Position numbers and translations under genes: made by a program | The notes under the pieces: model-generated | Seen by the model: only the letters and a program-made list of their open reading frames with translations | What the model was told of the DNA's origin: nothing | Databases searched by the model: none | From: Cryptomeria japonica | Lineage: Eukaryota > Streptophyta > Pinopsida > Cupressales > Cupressaceae | DNA length: 64,000 nucleotides | Assembly: GCF_030272615.1 (NCBI RefSeq) | Contig: NC_081413.1 | Location: 22,136,501-22,200,500 of the forward strand | Direction: 5' to 3' | In this document: piece after piece, positions 22,950 through 34,974 of the stretch | Position numbering within the stretch: position 1 is the first letter of the stretch | Layout: every line of letters starts with the position of its first letter

Positions 22950-23662
22950 TGATTGGATCTGCGAGCGGTTCTCCTTCTGATGTAGCCAACTGATATGCCC
23001 CGGACCCGAACACAGCAGTGACAACATATGGGCCCAGGTAGTTTGATTCAAACTTTCCCTGATGTTCTCTATGTGGTTGGTTGTGAGGATTCTCTTGTAG
23101 AACAAGATCACCTACCTCAAATGTACGAGATCTAACTCAATGATTATAGCTTCTGCTCATGCACTGCTGATAGGCTTTGAGGTGATTGTATGTAGCTTAT
23201 CGTTTCTCATCAAGTAACTCTAAGTCCTAAAGACGGGATACTCTGTAGGCTTCATCATCGATGAGATTGGGCAAGGAAACCCGTAATGATGGTATCTCGA
23301 CCTCAATAGGCAAGATAGCTTCTGCACCATAGACCAATGAATAAGGAGTTGCACCTATAGGGGTTCGAATGCTAGTTCGATATGCCCATAGTGTCGGATT
23401 TAGTTGAACATGCCAGTCACGACCGACATCATTGACTGTCTTCTTTAGGATCCTCAATATGTTTATATTGGATGCTTCGGCCTGACCATTGCCTTGTGGG
23501 TAATAGGGAGTGGAAAAGCGGTGTTGGATATGAAATTTCTCACAAAGTTCATGGACATCCTAATTTTTGAAAGGAAGACCATTATCTGTGATGATGGACA
23601 TGGGCACACCATACCGGCAGATGATGTAGTTGAGGATGAATGAGGCGATCTGCTTGTAGTTT
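22950..23662 (-). pseudogene. Tat-2 integrase, C-terminal part only
   Basis: Minus-strand reading from 23640 shows IITDNG with the second catalytic Asp, YYPQGNGQAEASN with the catalytic Glu, then the frame 23227-23457 with WAYRTSIRTPIGATPYSLVYGAEAILPIEVEIPS and, after stops, the tail VGDLVLQENPHNQ and YLGPYVVTAVFGSGAYQL to about 22970. Everything upstream (zinc finger, first Asp) is absent because 23663 joins straight into LTR sequence. Confidence 0.88.
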
Positions 23663-23664
23663 CT

Positions 23665-25251
23665 CCTCCCTTGTTCCTCTCCTCTCCAAGTCCCACATGA
23701 GTGTAACTCTCAGCTTTTAGCACTAGCCATGGATGCCATATGGAGATTCAAGATAGTTGAATATGATAAGCAAATGCTATGCAAGTGTAGATAGTGATGC
23801 TATGAGAAATCTCTATGCTAATGCCAGTATAACAACAATACTCTAATGCTTCCTTGTTTGCTTGAGGAGAAGGGTACTATTTATAGAAGAAATGGGGAAA
23901 TGAAGGGTTAAGATTGAGTAATCTTAACAAGGGTTAGGATTGAAAGATATTCAATCCATGTGAGACTTTCAACCCAATCCCATGTTGACAAGTGTCACCA
24001 TGAGGAGGCTTGAGAGGAGAGATAAGGAGCATTAAATGCTTGAGGGGACATGATGGTTACCCTAGTCAAAGAAATAAATGCTTTGAAGAGACACATGGGT
24101 TACATGAGGGTTAAGTTAGGGGTCAAAGTCCTTAACCATGGGTGCAAGTGGAATTAACCATTAATGGTCATGTAAGAGCCATAAGTGGTTTGGAAGACTT
24201 TAGAGGTTAATTTGTTGAACACACAAATCATTAATTGCTTTTCAAAGACTTTGGAGTCTTTGAGAAGTGACTCCAATTTGCTTAGGAATGTGACAATATT
24301 TAGGGGATGGATTAGGTTAATTAGGAAAGGTTTAGAAGAATCTAGAAGGGGTTTTAGGCATGCAAGTGGATTTTGTAGGAAAATGCAAGTGGGAGGAATT
24401 TTGGTATTTTCAATTAAAATAAAATCATTTATTTCAATTAAATGGTGTAATTTGCATTTGGATAAATATTCAAATAAATATTAATTTATTCAAATGAGAA
24501 AAAGGAAGATAAAGCATTAAATTGCTTGAAGACTTTGAGGGAAACCATTAAAGGCTTGAAGACTTTAAGGGAAGCAATTAAAGTCTTAAGACTTTAAGAG
24601 AAACCATTTAAAGGCTTAAGAAGACTATAGAAGGAAGCCATCAAGTTTGAAGACTTTAAAGCCATTAGGTTTTGAAGACTTTAAGGGAAACCATTAAAGG
24701 TTTGAGAAGACTCTAGAAGGAAGCCATTAAGTTTGAAGACTTTAAGGGAAACCATTAAAGGTTTTAAGTGGGTGAGGATAAATAGGATTTTAAATAAATT
24801 ATTTATTTAGAATAGTTCTGCAACTTGCTTTTGTAGGAAAATACAAGTGGGTGGAGGATAAAGGTGATTTAAATAAATTATTTATTTAAAATAATTGTGC
24901 AACTTGCATTTGTAGGAAAATGCAAGTGGGTAGAGGATAAAGGTGATTTAAATAAATGTTAATTTATTTAAATGTGAGAGGTGGGATTTTGGGGGATTTA
25001 AATAAATATTAATTTATTTAAATGTGAGAGAATATTTAATTAAATAAATATGATTTATTTATTTAATTAATGGTCTGAATTTGGTTAAGTGAATTAAATC
25101 AAATAAATTGAATAATTTATTTAATTAATAGGAGAAGAGGGTTAAGATGAATTAATTAAATATTAATTTAATTAATTATTAATTGATGGTTAAATAATCA
25201 AATAAATACTAAGTATTCATTTAATTAAGTGGACAGATTTATGTGACTACA
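23665..25251 (-). repeat. 5' LTR of Tat-2, lacking ~190 inner bases
   Basis: Matches 18885-20469 almost base for base, but the part equivalent to 18698-18884 is missing. On the element strand that is the 3' end of the LTR, the side that joins the primer site. Confidence 0.92.
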
Positions 25252-25256
25252 CCGAG
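25252..25256 (+). other. Target site duplication CCGAG, right copy (Tat-2)
   Basis: Follows the LTR end GTGACTACA and precedes GATGCTAGATGGG, where copia-1 resumes. Confidence 0.92.
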
Positions 25257-26200
25257 GATGCTAGATGGGTAAGATGACAAAGTCAAGCTTTACAAGTAAG
25301 TCTTACACTACTCAAGAAATTTTAGATCTTGTGCACACAGATCTTTGTGGTCCTATGAAAGTTCAAATTTATTATGGAGATAAATACTTCATATTATTTG
25401 TGTATGATTACTCAAGGATGATGTCAGTTATGTTTTTAAAAGATAAATCAGAAGCCTTTCAAATGTTCAAATGGTATAAGGCTAGAGTTGAAAAAGAAAT
25501 AGGAAAATAGTTGAAATGTCTAAGATCAGATAGAGGAGGAGAATTCATTTTTGATGAATTTAACCTATTTTGCAATGATCATGGTATAAAGAAACAAGTG
25601 TCTACACCGAGAACACCTCAACAAAATGGAATAGCTGAAAGAAGAAACATATCAATTGTAGATTGTGCCAGAACCCTGATGGTAGAAAAGAGGGTACCAC
25701 AAACATTTTGGAGAGAAGCAATTAGCACCGCAGTTTATACTATGAACCGAGTACAACTGAAGAAAGGAACTTTGAAGACACCGTATGAAATTTGGTATGA
25801 CAAGAAACCTAATGTGAGTTATTTTAAAATATTTGGAAGTAGATGTTATGTTCACCAAGATGACAAAAATGGAAAGTTTGATCAGAAAAGTGAGGAAGGA
25901 ACATTTCTTGGCTATTCTTCTAAAAGTAAAGCATTTAAATGTTTGATCAAATCATCTAACAAAATAGTGAAAATTGAAAATGTGAAAGTTGATGAATTTG
26001 CAGAAAGAAATGATGAAGGAAATTCCAAAGAACCAAAAGATTTTGAAGAGTTTATATATATTCAACCGAGAAGTCCTACCGAAAAAGTTGATGAAGAAAA
26101 TGAAGAAAATACTCAGTTGCTGAATGATGAAGATCAAATAGAGCCTACCGAGCCTATATTAGCCAAGTATGTTAGAAGAAATCATGCATCAAGTCAAATT
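25257..26200 (+). pseudogene. Copia-1 integrase
   Basis: After the Tat-2 insertion the zinc-binding domain ends (C, stop, MGKMTKSSF) and the core follows: first Asp in LVHTDLCGPM, second in LRSDRGGEF, Glu in QQNGIAERRN. A TAG at 25508 separates the frames 25265-25510 and 25511-26422. The second is 303 codons and goes on through KTPYEIWYDKKPNVSYFKIFGSRCYV and the acidic linker into the start of RT. All three catalytic residues are present, so the decay is limited to stops. Confidence 0.92.
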
Positions 26201-27330
26201 ATAGGAGATAAGGATGATCTAGTAATGACAAGGAACAAATTGAGACAAAACACATGTCTAATATCTGAATTTGAACCAAGAATAGTAAAAGAGGCATTTA
26301 GTAATGAATATTGGATAAATGCTATGATAGAAGAGATTGAACAAATCAAGAAGAATGATACATGGACATTGGTCCCAAGACCAAAAGAGAAAAATGTAAT
26401 CAGTATAAAGGTAGAATTTTAGAAACAAGCTAAATGAAAAAGGAGAGGTCATTCGGAATAAAGCAAGACTAGTTTGCAAAGGTTATGCTCAAGAAGAAGG
26501 AATAGATTATGGTGAGAATTTTGCACATGTAGCAAGACTTGGAGTGAGAACATTGTTGGCATATGCTTCTTACAAAAATTTCAAGGTATATCAAATGGAT
26601 GTTAAATCTGCATTTTTTAATGGTATACTAGAAGAAGAAGTTTATATTGAACAACCTGAAGGATTTATCGAAGACAAGAATAAAGATCAGGTATGTAAGC
26701 TAAACAAAGCATTATATGGTTTAAAGTAAGCACCTAGAGCATGGCATGAAAGACTGCACTCGTACTTAATCAAGATTGGTTTTATAAGGACTAGTGAAAA
26801 CAACAACATGTATATGAAGAATGATAAGGACAATGGAATACTACTTTCAGCCATATTTGTTGATGATATTATTTTTTTGTGGAAATGATTCTTTATGCAA
26901 GAACTTTGGAAATGAAATGTGCAAAGAATTTGAGATGTCCTTAATCGATGAAATAAAGTATTTTATAGGTCTACAGATACTGCAAATGAAAAATGAGATT
27001 TTCATTACTCAATCCAAATATATAAAGGAAATCTTGAAAATTTTTGGAATGGAGGATTCTAAACCTGTAAGTACTCCTATGACTACCAATTGTAAACTAT
27101 CAAAGAATGATGAATCAACATCTGTTGATGAGGCACTTTACTGATCTATGATTGGAAAGTTGCAATATGTGGTTCGCAGCAGGCTGGATATAGCACATGC
27201 AGTAGGTATAGTTGCAAGATTTTCTGCAGATCCCAAAGAAACCCATATGACAACAATCATGAGGATTTTCAGATACTTGAGAGGCACAAAAAATTATGGA
27301 TTAGTATATCAAAAAGGGAATTTTTTTACT
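26201..27330 (+). pseudogene. Copia-1 reverse transcriptase
   Basis: RT begins in the tail of the 303-codon frame (EEIEQIKKNDTWTLVPRP), shifts at about 26420, then frame 26544-26729 has ASYKNFKVYQMDVKSAFFNGILEEEVYIEQPEGF and KLNKALYGLK, ending at a TAA (CAA type). The palm box reads IFVDDIIF near 26853-26876, followed by a one-base frame change in a T-run. Frames 26821-27144 and 27148-27333 give EFEMSLIDEIKYFIGLQI and GKLQYVVRSRLDIAHAVGIVARFSADP. The FVDD box is intact. Confidence 0.9.
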
Positions 27331-27809
27331 TAAAAGTCTATACTTATGCTGATTGGGCAAGAAACATTGATGATAGGAAAAGCACAAGCGGTGGAGCTTT
27401 GTTTTTGGGAAACAGACTAGTAAGTTGGCTTACCAAGAAACAAGGATGCATTTCACAGTCAACAACTGAAGTTGAATATGTTGTTGCAGCATTGAACTGT
27501 ACCAATATAGCATGGATCAAGCAACTATTGGAAGGTATGAATGAGAAAGTCATCGAGCCAGTAACTATATTATGTGATAATACTAGTGACATTAACATTT
27601 CAAAGAATCCGGTAATGCATTCTAAGACAAATCATATCTCTATAAAGTATCATTATCTCAAAGAAGAAGTTCAAGAGAAGAACGTTGTGCTAGAATATAT
27701 TAGTTCAAAGGAACAAATAGCATACATCTTCACAAAATCACTACCATGGGACACTTTTGAGTATCTCAAAAGTAAGTTAGGGGTCCTACCCCTATCTAGT
27801 ACTCACTGA
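27331..27809 (+). pseudogene. Copia-1 RNase H
   Basis: The reading YADWARNIDDRKSTSGGALFLG (shorter pieces in 27340-27410) and frame 27399-27809 give SWLTKKQGCISQSTTEVEYV, LCDNTSDINISKNPVMHSKTNHI and the end ASKEQIAYIFTKSLP-like. These are the standard copia RNase H blocks with Asp and Glu at expected places. The frame ends at 27809 after SSTH. Confidence 0.9.
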
Positions 27810-28202
27810 CAGAATTCGGTGAAAGCATCAATTATATGACTCTACAGGACAACTATTTATGAGTTGATGCTACTTTACACACTTTAGGAGTTTTCCTAAA
27901 GTTGTGCTAGAATTAGTGATTGAAGACAAGCTACTCTGACCGAAAATGTGATGATACATTTGTCTATGTTTTCACTACATGAAAATTACTTCATAGCAGA
28001 AGGAATCATGAATTAGTTTTTCTTTTTGGTATTGTTGTCAAAGGGGGAGAAGACTAATTAGTAAAGACATATAGGAGAAGGCAGATGACTGGGGGAGAGT
28101 TCAAGAAGATTAACAACAATCCGAATCCAAATCTATTAAAATCAAATCAAGTTGGTATTGCCATTAAAAGTTGGTTTTGCCATCAATGCCAAAGGGGAAG
28201 AT
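27810..28202 (+). other. Copia-1 3' untranslated region and polypurine tract
   Basis: Non-coding tail of about 390 bases. It ends with AAAGGGGAAGA (28191-28201), the polypurine tract, directly before the LTR start TGTTAGC. An earlier purine run AAAGGGGGAGAAGA at about 28039 may be a second tract. Confidence 0.8.
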
Positions 28203-29715
28203 TGTTAGCATTTCACAAAGAGAGTGTGTCGGCATTCCAATAAGTTTGTTGGTATGAGGATATTGAGAAGGTTGTTGGAGATTGATGAGATAATTGATAA
28301 AGGATGATTACTATCTTAATAATATTATTTTGTCATTGATGTCAAGAAATTGATTTTTCAATTTAGTATGATGTTGCCATATCTTAATAAGTATGTTTTG
28401 ATAAGTATAAAGATGTTGGTAAGTGATACAGAAAGAATAAAAATGAAGGGGAGTATTAAGTTATTCAACGGGAAACTATTACTGAGTTAGACAGTGACGA
28501 GATCTTGTTGTTTTGATTGTTTTGATATCCTATATATGAGTATTCAAAGATTGAACAAGAAGGAGAAAAGATTTCAAGCTATAGAAAATATTGATATTGT
28601 TCTATGTTAACCGAGCAAGATGCTAGTCGGTAAACCCTAACGTTATTGCTATCGGTTAAAGAAGGTAGAATATCTACCGAGTAAAGGTTTAGTATTTACC
28701 GAGTAGCAACCGAATAATAACAAAATACATTGGATGGATAAAAACATTATTAAATGAAAGTTGTCGATGAGCTGGAGATGTATAGATGATTGGTATATCA
28801 TGCAAGAAGTTTGTTGAAAATCTATGACAATGAAAATATAAGAGATAGATCTACAACGTAGATTGAGCGGTCATAACCTTACACAAGTTCCAAGGAAGAT
28901 ATACAAGTTCCAAGGCGAGATAAAACATTTCTGATCGAAGAATACAATAACCCTAGTCACATTTGAAGATCTGATGGCTATGATTGATCATGGGAAATGT
29001 GATCAAGGAGATTAAGCGATTAGAAATTGTTCATAAATAAGAAATTGCTAATGAACAATGCATGTGAGCAAATAGAAGAACAGTGATACTACAGCAGTAA
29101 TCACTGAGCATAGAAGATTGAATATCTAATTGAAGAACATATTGAGAAGCCCAGTAAGGAGCAAGATAAGTTTTAAGATAGGATTATTTTGATCACATAG
29201 AATCTTCTTTAGCATTTCATATGTAAAGTTGCAGATATATTTTATACTGTTATTTATTTTGCAAGTAACAGGAAATCTCTTAACCGAGTGGACCTAATAG
29301 TCTTATTTGTAAATCCTCTAGCAAGGTAACTTTCTGAATGAGTGTTTGAAATCCTTTGACAAGGTCACTTCTAACAAAGTGCAAGACTCTAGCAAGTTTG
29401 AGGGAAATCCCTTAACTGGGTCACATCTGGCAATGTGTTATGTAATCTATAACAGGATTGGCTATTAACCGAGCATACTCTAGAAGGGTATATTTCTTAG
29501 TGGGTCCAAAATCCCATAGTGGTTTTTCCCTATTTGGGTTTTCACGTTAAATCTGGTGTTAAATATGTTATGATGTCTTAAGTGTATCTATTTATGAGTT
29601 TGAATGATTTATAGTCATAGTTGCATATCAGATAATGAATACCAAGGTTAAATCTAATAAATATTCTATATAGTGAGTTTTTATGATTCAACCCCCCCCT
29701 CTCATCTTATTAACA
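28203..29715 (+). repeat. 3' LTR of copia-1 (1513 bases)
   Basis: TGTTAGC...TTAACA with both conserved ends intact; followed by the target duplication GTTAT (29716-29720). Confidence 0.93.
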
Positions 29716-30540
29716 GTTATAATGGATGAAGGTATACCATACCTGCAGATGATATAATTAAGAATAAAGAGAGTTACTTGTTTTCTGGTTGCTTTGATGA
29801 GCGGTACCACTTCTACCCACTTAGTGAAGTACTTAGTGGAGGTGATAATAAATTTGTGTCCATTAGATGATGTAGAATATATCTGGCCAATTAGATCAAA
29901 CACCCACTGTTGAAAGGGCCAGTGTGTCACAAAGGGTAGGAGATCTCTTGCAGGAGCATGGATAAGGTGCCCATGTAGTTGACACTTTTCACAGGTTTTG
30001 GCAAATTTAATAGCTTCTTTCTCCATGTCTGGCCAGTAGTAGCCAGCCCTTAGTAGTTTTCGTGCTAAAGTTAGACTGTTTGAATGGGATCCACAAAAAC
30101 CTTCATGAACCTCAGATAATGCACATTTGGACTCCTCAATTTCTAGACATCTAAGAAAAGTATTATCTAAACCTTGTCTAAATAGGTAATTAGTAATAAT
30201 GACATATCGTCGCGCATTTCGGATTACGTTCCTTTTTTTATTGCGTGAAAGATTAGCAAGGACAACTCGATCACGCAGGTAAGAGTAAATGTGACTATAA
30301 CAAGATGAGTCATGTCCAATAATAGAACAGACTACCTGGGACTCGAGAGAATCATAGGCAGAGTAACATAACTCTTCCACCAGGAATTCAAAGCAAAAAT
30401 TAGACTCCTGTAGCTGTGGTATAGATGCCAAAGTGGCCATTGCATTCACTACTCTATTTGTTGTTCTGGGCATCTGGCGAAATGATAAGGAGGTAAAGTA
30501 TTTCTTGAGATCATCCACCATTCTCTTATAAGGAATTAGT
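29716..30540 (-). pseudogene. Tat-C integrase, N-terminal half
   Basis: The minus frame (29688-30521) begins at the end of the second RNase H (QMPRTTNRVVNAMATLAS), then has the zinc finger HEGFCGSHSNS and KTCEKCQLHGH with all four ligands, and the core start WVFDLIGQIYS with the first Asp. It is open until the copia-1 LTR at 29715, where a chance tail of a few codons follows. The second half of the protein is at 14945-15499. This is the best-kept integrase of the Tat copies here. Confidence 0.92.
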
Positions 30541-31330
30541 TTCTCATATCTTGTCAGATATAGGTCATTGATTTGGTTGATGACAAGTTATGAATCTTCA
30601 TAGATGTGTAATTCAATGATCTTCCACTTGATGGCAGCTTGATCCCATTTACCAAAGCTTCATATTCTGCAATGTTGTTTATGCAAGGGAAGAGAATCTT
30701 GTAAGCTTATAGAATTGAATATTTTTGAGTAATAAAACGTATTCCGGCACCAGAACCATGTTGAGTGAAAGACCCATCAAAGAACATTTCCCATGATTGT
30801 TTAGTAAGGTGCATGATTGATTTATCTGGTAGTTCTATATGTAGAGGTTGATTGTCTTCAAGTGGAGCCTCAGCAAGTTGGTCTGCAATAACCTGTCCTT
30901 TGATGGCTTTACATTCCACATATTCAATATCAAATTCTGTAAGGACCATGACCCATTTGGCCAGTCTTCCTATAAGCGTTTCTTTACTAAGAAGATATTT
31001 GAGTGGATCAATCTTAGCTACCAGCTTAATGGAGTGTGCCAACATATAGTGCCTTAATTTTTGTGATGCAAAGACTAATGCTAACCATGCTTTCTCTATT
31101 ATAGTGTAGTTTATTTCTTATGACACCAATGTTCTATTGATGTAATAGATAGCTCGTTCCATTTTATTATCATCCTGTTGTGCCAAAAGTGCCCCCAATG
31201 AAGTATCTGTAGCTGATATGTACAGGATCAGTGGCTTACCTTGAATTGGTGGCATTAATATGGGTGGATTAGAAAGATATTCTTTGATTTGTTGTAAATG
31301 TCATTCACAATCTTTATCCCAATTGTATTG
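30541..31330 (-). pseudogene. Tat-C RNase H and second RNase H
   Basis: Frame 30707-31045 covers the end of the first RNase H (MLAHSIKLVAKIDPLKYLL, AKWVMVLTEFDIEYVECKA) and the start of the second (MFFDGSFTQHGSGAGIRFI). The start of the first domain lies at 31050-31330 with stops. The second domain continues to 30541 with a stop near 30588. The DGS of the second RNase H is intact. The order matches Tat-A. Confidence 0.85.
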
Positions 31331-32361
31331 AATCCCTTTCCTTAAACCTTCATGAAGGGTTGAGCTTTGTCTGCTAGCTGAGATATAAAACACCTTCTTG
31401 ACTGAAGACAGCCTTGTAAACTTCTCATCTAACTGATATTCTTGGGTGGAGGCATTTCCATTATAGCTTGGACCTTTTCAGGGTCAACCTCAATTATTTT
31501 TTTTGAAATTATGTATCCAATAAATTTTCCTGATCTTACTCCAAATGCGCACTTTTTTTAGGATTTAATTGAAGCTTGAATCTTTCCATTCTATCTAGTA
31601 TGAGGCCTAGCTCTTGAATATGCATAGATCTCTTCATAGTCTTTACTAGGGTGTCATCAACATAATCTTCCATTTTTTTATGCATCATATCATGGAAAAT
31701 AGTGGTTACTACTCTTTGGTAAGTTGCTCATGTGTTCTTTAGACCAAACAGCATAACATTCCAGCAGAAGGTTCCCCATGCATATGTAAAAGTTGTCTTT
31801 TCTTGATCTTCAAGTGCTATCTTGATCTGATCGTAACTAGAGAATCCATCCATTAATCAATACATCTCATATCTAGCAGTCATATCTACTATCGTCAATG
31901 TTGGGCAATGGAAAATCATCTTTCGAACATGCTTTGCTGAGATCCCTGAAGTCTTTTCAAACTCTAATAGATTTGTCCGCTTTTGATACAGGTACTATAT
32001 TTCATATCCATTTTGCGTAGTCTATAGCTCTGATAAATCCATCTTTTAGCAACTTATCTAGTTCAACCTTGACTAGCAGTGCCGCATGCAGATGCATCTT
32101 ACAAAGTTTTTGCTTGACTGGTTTAACTCCTGGTTTAACTCCTAGTGTAATAGAGAGGTGATGCATGATGAGATTAGGATCTAGTCCTGGCATATCTGAG
32201 TATGTCCATGCAAAGTTGATCTTCTTTTCTAAAAAAAGGTTGCTGAAATATTTTAACTCTTCTACTGATAGTGATTGAGCTAAATGAATGATGTGTTGTG
32301 TCTCTTGACTCCCAATGTTCACTGGCTGAGTTGGCTTGATCAATATGGAAGATCTCTCCAA
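31331..32361 (-). pseudogene. Tat-C reverse transcriptase
   Basis: Frame 32002-32361 is the RT N-terminus (SLSVEELKYFSNLF, TYSDMPGLDPNLIMHHL, LLKDGFIRAIDYAKW). The rest, to about 31331, is read in pieces; the catalytic box at about 31648-31660 reads YVDD, unlike the YVDY of Tat-A. A CAA-to-TAA stop (near 31857) and small indels break the frame. The palm block near 31830-31860 is recognisable. Confidence 0.88.
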
Positions 32362-33744
32362 GAAGTGACTTGGAGTATATCAAGTATCTCACCTTCAAGC
32401 ACCTCAGAGAGGTTTTCACCTTTAGGTACGTCCTTTATTTTCTCTTTGTTAGATTTCAACACTGCCACAATGTGGTTTTCGCCATCAGATCTTTTATTTT
32501 TATTTTTCTTTTTTGGTGACTAAGATACTTGATATCCGCTTCAATCATGTTTTCATTATGTTCACTGGTGGAAGAGTACATGGGTTCAACTGCACTGAGC
32601 TAGTATGCTAGTGTATAGTCATTGGAAAAAGTAGGTACATTCAAGGGTCGGTTATAAATAGTACAATCAATCAGTTCTGCATGCATTAAGGATAAGGTTG
32701 GAATAGGCTCAAGGGAATTCACGGTACTATCATCATGGCTTCAGACTGACCAATCAAGTTCTAGAAGACTACCTTGCGTATGTGTCTCGAGACCAGGAAG
32801 AGTTACAACACGATTATCAAAATTAATGTTAGTATTTATTGGACCTAACCCAACCGACCTACTTCTAGAATCATCACCTACTTCAAACTGGACTACATAC
32901 CATGGTATAACAGTAATAGGATCAACAGATAATATCTCATCATTCATGACAGAGTAGTCATAATGAGTTGTTGAATAGTTTTTGTTATAAATAGAGCTCA
33001 TGTCTGAGTCATCAGAGTCATAGGATGAAGTTGCTGACTCATCTTCAAGTGGTTTAGTAAAGGTATATATAGTATCAACACCCACATCTTTGATGCTGCA
33101 AGTTCCTTCATGATTTGGTTCATTGATTGCTTGTATTTGACACATTTGTGGGCATAACTTTGATGGTTCTGTTAATCCCTATCGTCTCTTCCATTCAACT
33201 TCCTCTCGACTGATGACTAGTTCTGTTTCTATAGCTTCTAATTCTTCTTTTGTAGTTTCATACCTGATTTGTCCTATCCCATTAGGAGGGTCGGTAGGTG
33301 AATGAATTGCTTGTGTCTGATCTTTCTCCAACTGTCTTTCATAGTCTTCTTGTCTTTTTAGTTTGATTTCTTCTATTTCCTTTTGCATTCTTAGGCGTAT
33401 CAACTCTTGTGCATCATCTATGATATCACTGGATTCTTCAAGGTTTTCTGTAGTAGATGTATCTGAGATGTGATCTTGACCCCATTCATACTCATTTGAA
33501 TCAGTTTCTAAATCATCTACTTGTTGTCTACCAGTATATGTGACTGGAACTTTTAGTGGTGCAAACAAATCTCTGATCCTATATACTTCATCTCTCATAT
33601 CCTCTAGGACTTCTACTTCCTATTGTATTATAGCTGATATAACTAGAACTTGATTACCATCTATTTCCTCTCTCTGGGTGGGCAATTCTTTTTGTTCATC
33701 GTCACACTCTTCCTGAGTTTGGTGAGTATTAATTTTTTGTGTTG
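32362..33744 (-). pseudogene. Tat-C protease-RT linker
   Basis: Two open frames, 33179-33598 (139 codons) and 32741-33145 (134 codons), make up an acidic, Ser/Glu-rich linker. The first has a long charged helix LRMQKEIEEIKLKRQEDYERQ, likely coiled coil; the second has SSYDSDDSDMSS and ends GLETHTQGSLLELDW. The remainder to 32362 has stops. I do not recognise a catalytic domain. Both Tat copies keep the pattern, so it was part of the element's protein. Confidence 0.78.
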
Positions 33745-34968
33745 TTAAAGGTAGTACCTTTTTCTTCCACTTACGTTGATGGTGAGACATGTGCTTCTAA
33801 TCTGATTGCTTTCTTGGATCATATCCCAGTCCAGATTATCATTGACAGACTTAGTTTGTAACTGAATGGGTTCAACAATACCCTGTTGATACTTGCCTAG
33901 AGGACTAGCACTAGAATATCCCATGTGTTGAAGCATCTTATATTCTAGACCATATTGTGTCGAGGAAATGTCACAAAGTTGTATTTCTTTGTTTGCATTA
34001 TCTTCTTTGAAAAGCGATTTGAGAACATCATCCTCTTCTATTTCTCTTGCAAGAGAAGTAGAGGATTGTATAATGAGACCATCATAAATGACTTTTGGAG
34101 TTGAAATTTGTGGCTTCATAACCTCTAATGGTTTTCCCAATTGTCTTGGTGATGGAGGAAGAGACATTAGTGAGAGTATAGGCTCTATCTTGTATCCATC
34201 TATGCCAGTGTTTGTGATTTTCAATTTTTTTTCTAAATCTTTTAGCAAATATTCTGAACTTTCAGCTGCAAAAGATGCTCTATTATGAGGAACAAAAGCA
34301 TCAACACTCTGTGTTAATGCATTGCAGGTATAGCTTGTATCGGCTGAAATACTAACTTCAACTCCATTATAAGGAAATTTCAGGCATTGATGATATGTAG
34401 ATGGTACTACTTTCATTTCATGAATCCATGGCCTACCCAGTAAGATGTTGTATGAAAGATGAAGATCCAGGACTTAAAAGATGACATCTCTTTCCACAGG
34501 TCCTACTTTGATTGGTAATAGTACCAGACCCTTAGAAGTTCTTTCTTCTTCATCATAAGCCTTGATTGTTATCTTCTTTGTTGGATCAATAACATTTTCA
34601 GAAAATCCCAACTGTGTCAATAGATTGTAGGTACAAATATTCAACCCAGTGCTTCCATCTATCAAAACACATTTAACACAGTGTTTATGGATAATGGCTT
34701 CAATGTGTAATGGTTGGTTATGTGGGTGACTCAGTGAGTTATCATCTTCTTCAGAGAAAGTGAGGTAATGAGGTGAGGTCAGGGGACCCACCATAGACTG
34801 AAACCGATCTATGTCTAAATCTTTAGGGACATTGGGGGTAAGTAGAGCCTTGTCCAGGACCTCTCTATAAGCAGAAGGGATCTTAAGCAGTTCCAAAATG
34901 GAGATTTCAGCATTGGTTCTCTTCAATTGTTCAACAATACTATAACCAGGAGAAGACAATGAAGCCAA
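33745..34968 (-). pseudogene. Tat-C aspartic protease and G-patch-like segment
   Basis: Frame 34474-34968 has the active site VLIDGSTGLNICTYNLLTQLGF, of the DGS form usual in Tat proteases. After a stop at about 34473 the frame 33745-34416 begins with [14 protein letters not shown], which closes the protease, then a Pro-rich linker and a glycine motif [19 protein letters not shown], which resembles a G-patch (Gly-rich RNA-binding segment known downstream of some retroelement proteases). The G-patch call rests on spacing only. Confidence 0.82.
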
Positions 34969-34974
34969 TTGTTT

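Larger units (their letters stand above)
18698..25251 (-). mobile_element. Tat-2: internally deleted Tat-like Ty3/gypsy element
   Basis: Two LTRs (18698-20469 and 23665-25251) in the same orientation flank only the 3' part of an element. On the minus strand the internal region goes from a partial integrase through a 3' region to a polypurine tract beside the left LTR. The right (5') LTR lacks about 190 bases at its inner end, and the primer site, gag, protease, RT and RNase H are absent. The intact 5-base target duplication shows the deletion came after or with insertion. LTRs differ by about 6 in 210 bases checked, the closest pair in the window. Confidence 0.92.
15500..29715 (+). mobile_element. 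Copia-1: Ty1/copia element, interrupted by Tat-2
   Basis: LTRs of about 1.5 kb at 15500-17009 and 28203-29715, a tRNA-iMet primer site, and the order gag, protease, integrase, RT, RNase H define a Ty1/copia element. A 5-base duplication flanks it. Without Tat-2 its length is about 7.66 kb. By eye the first ~230 bases of the two LTRs differ at about 17 positions, so it is not recent. It lies in the integrase gene of Tat-C. Confidence 0.94.
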
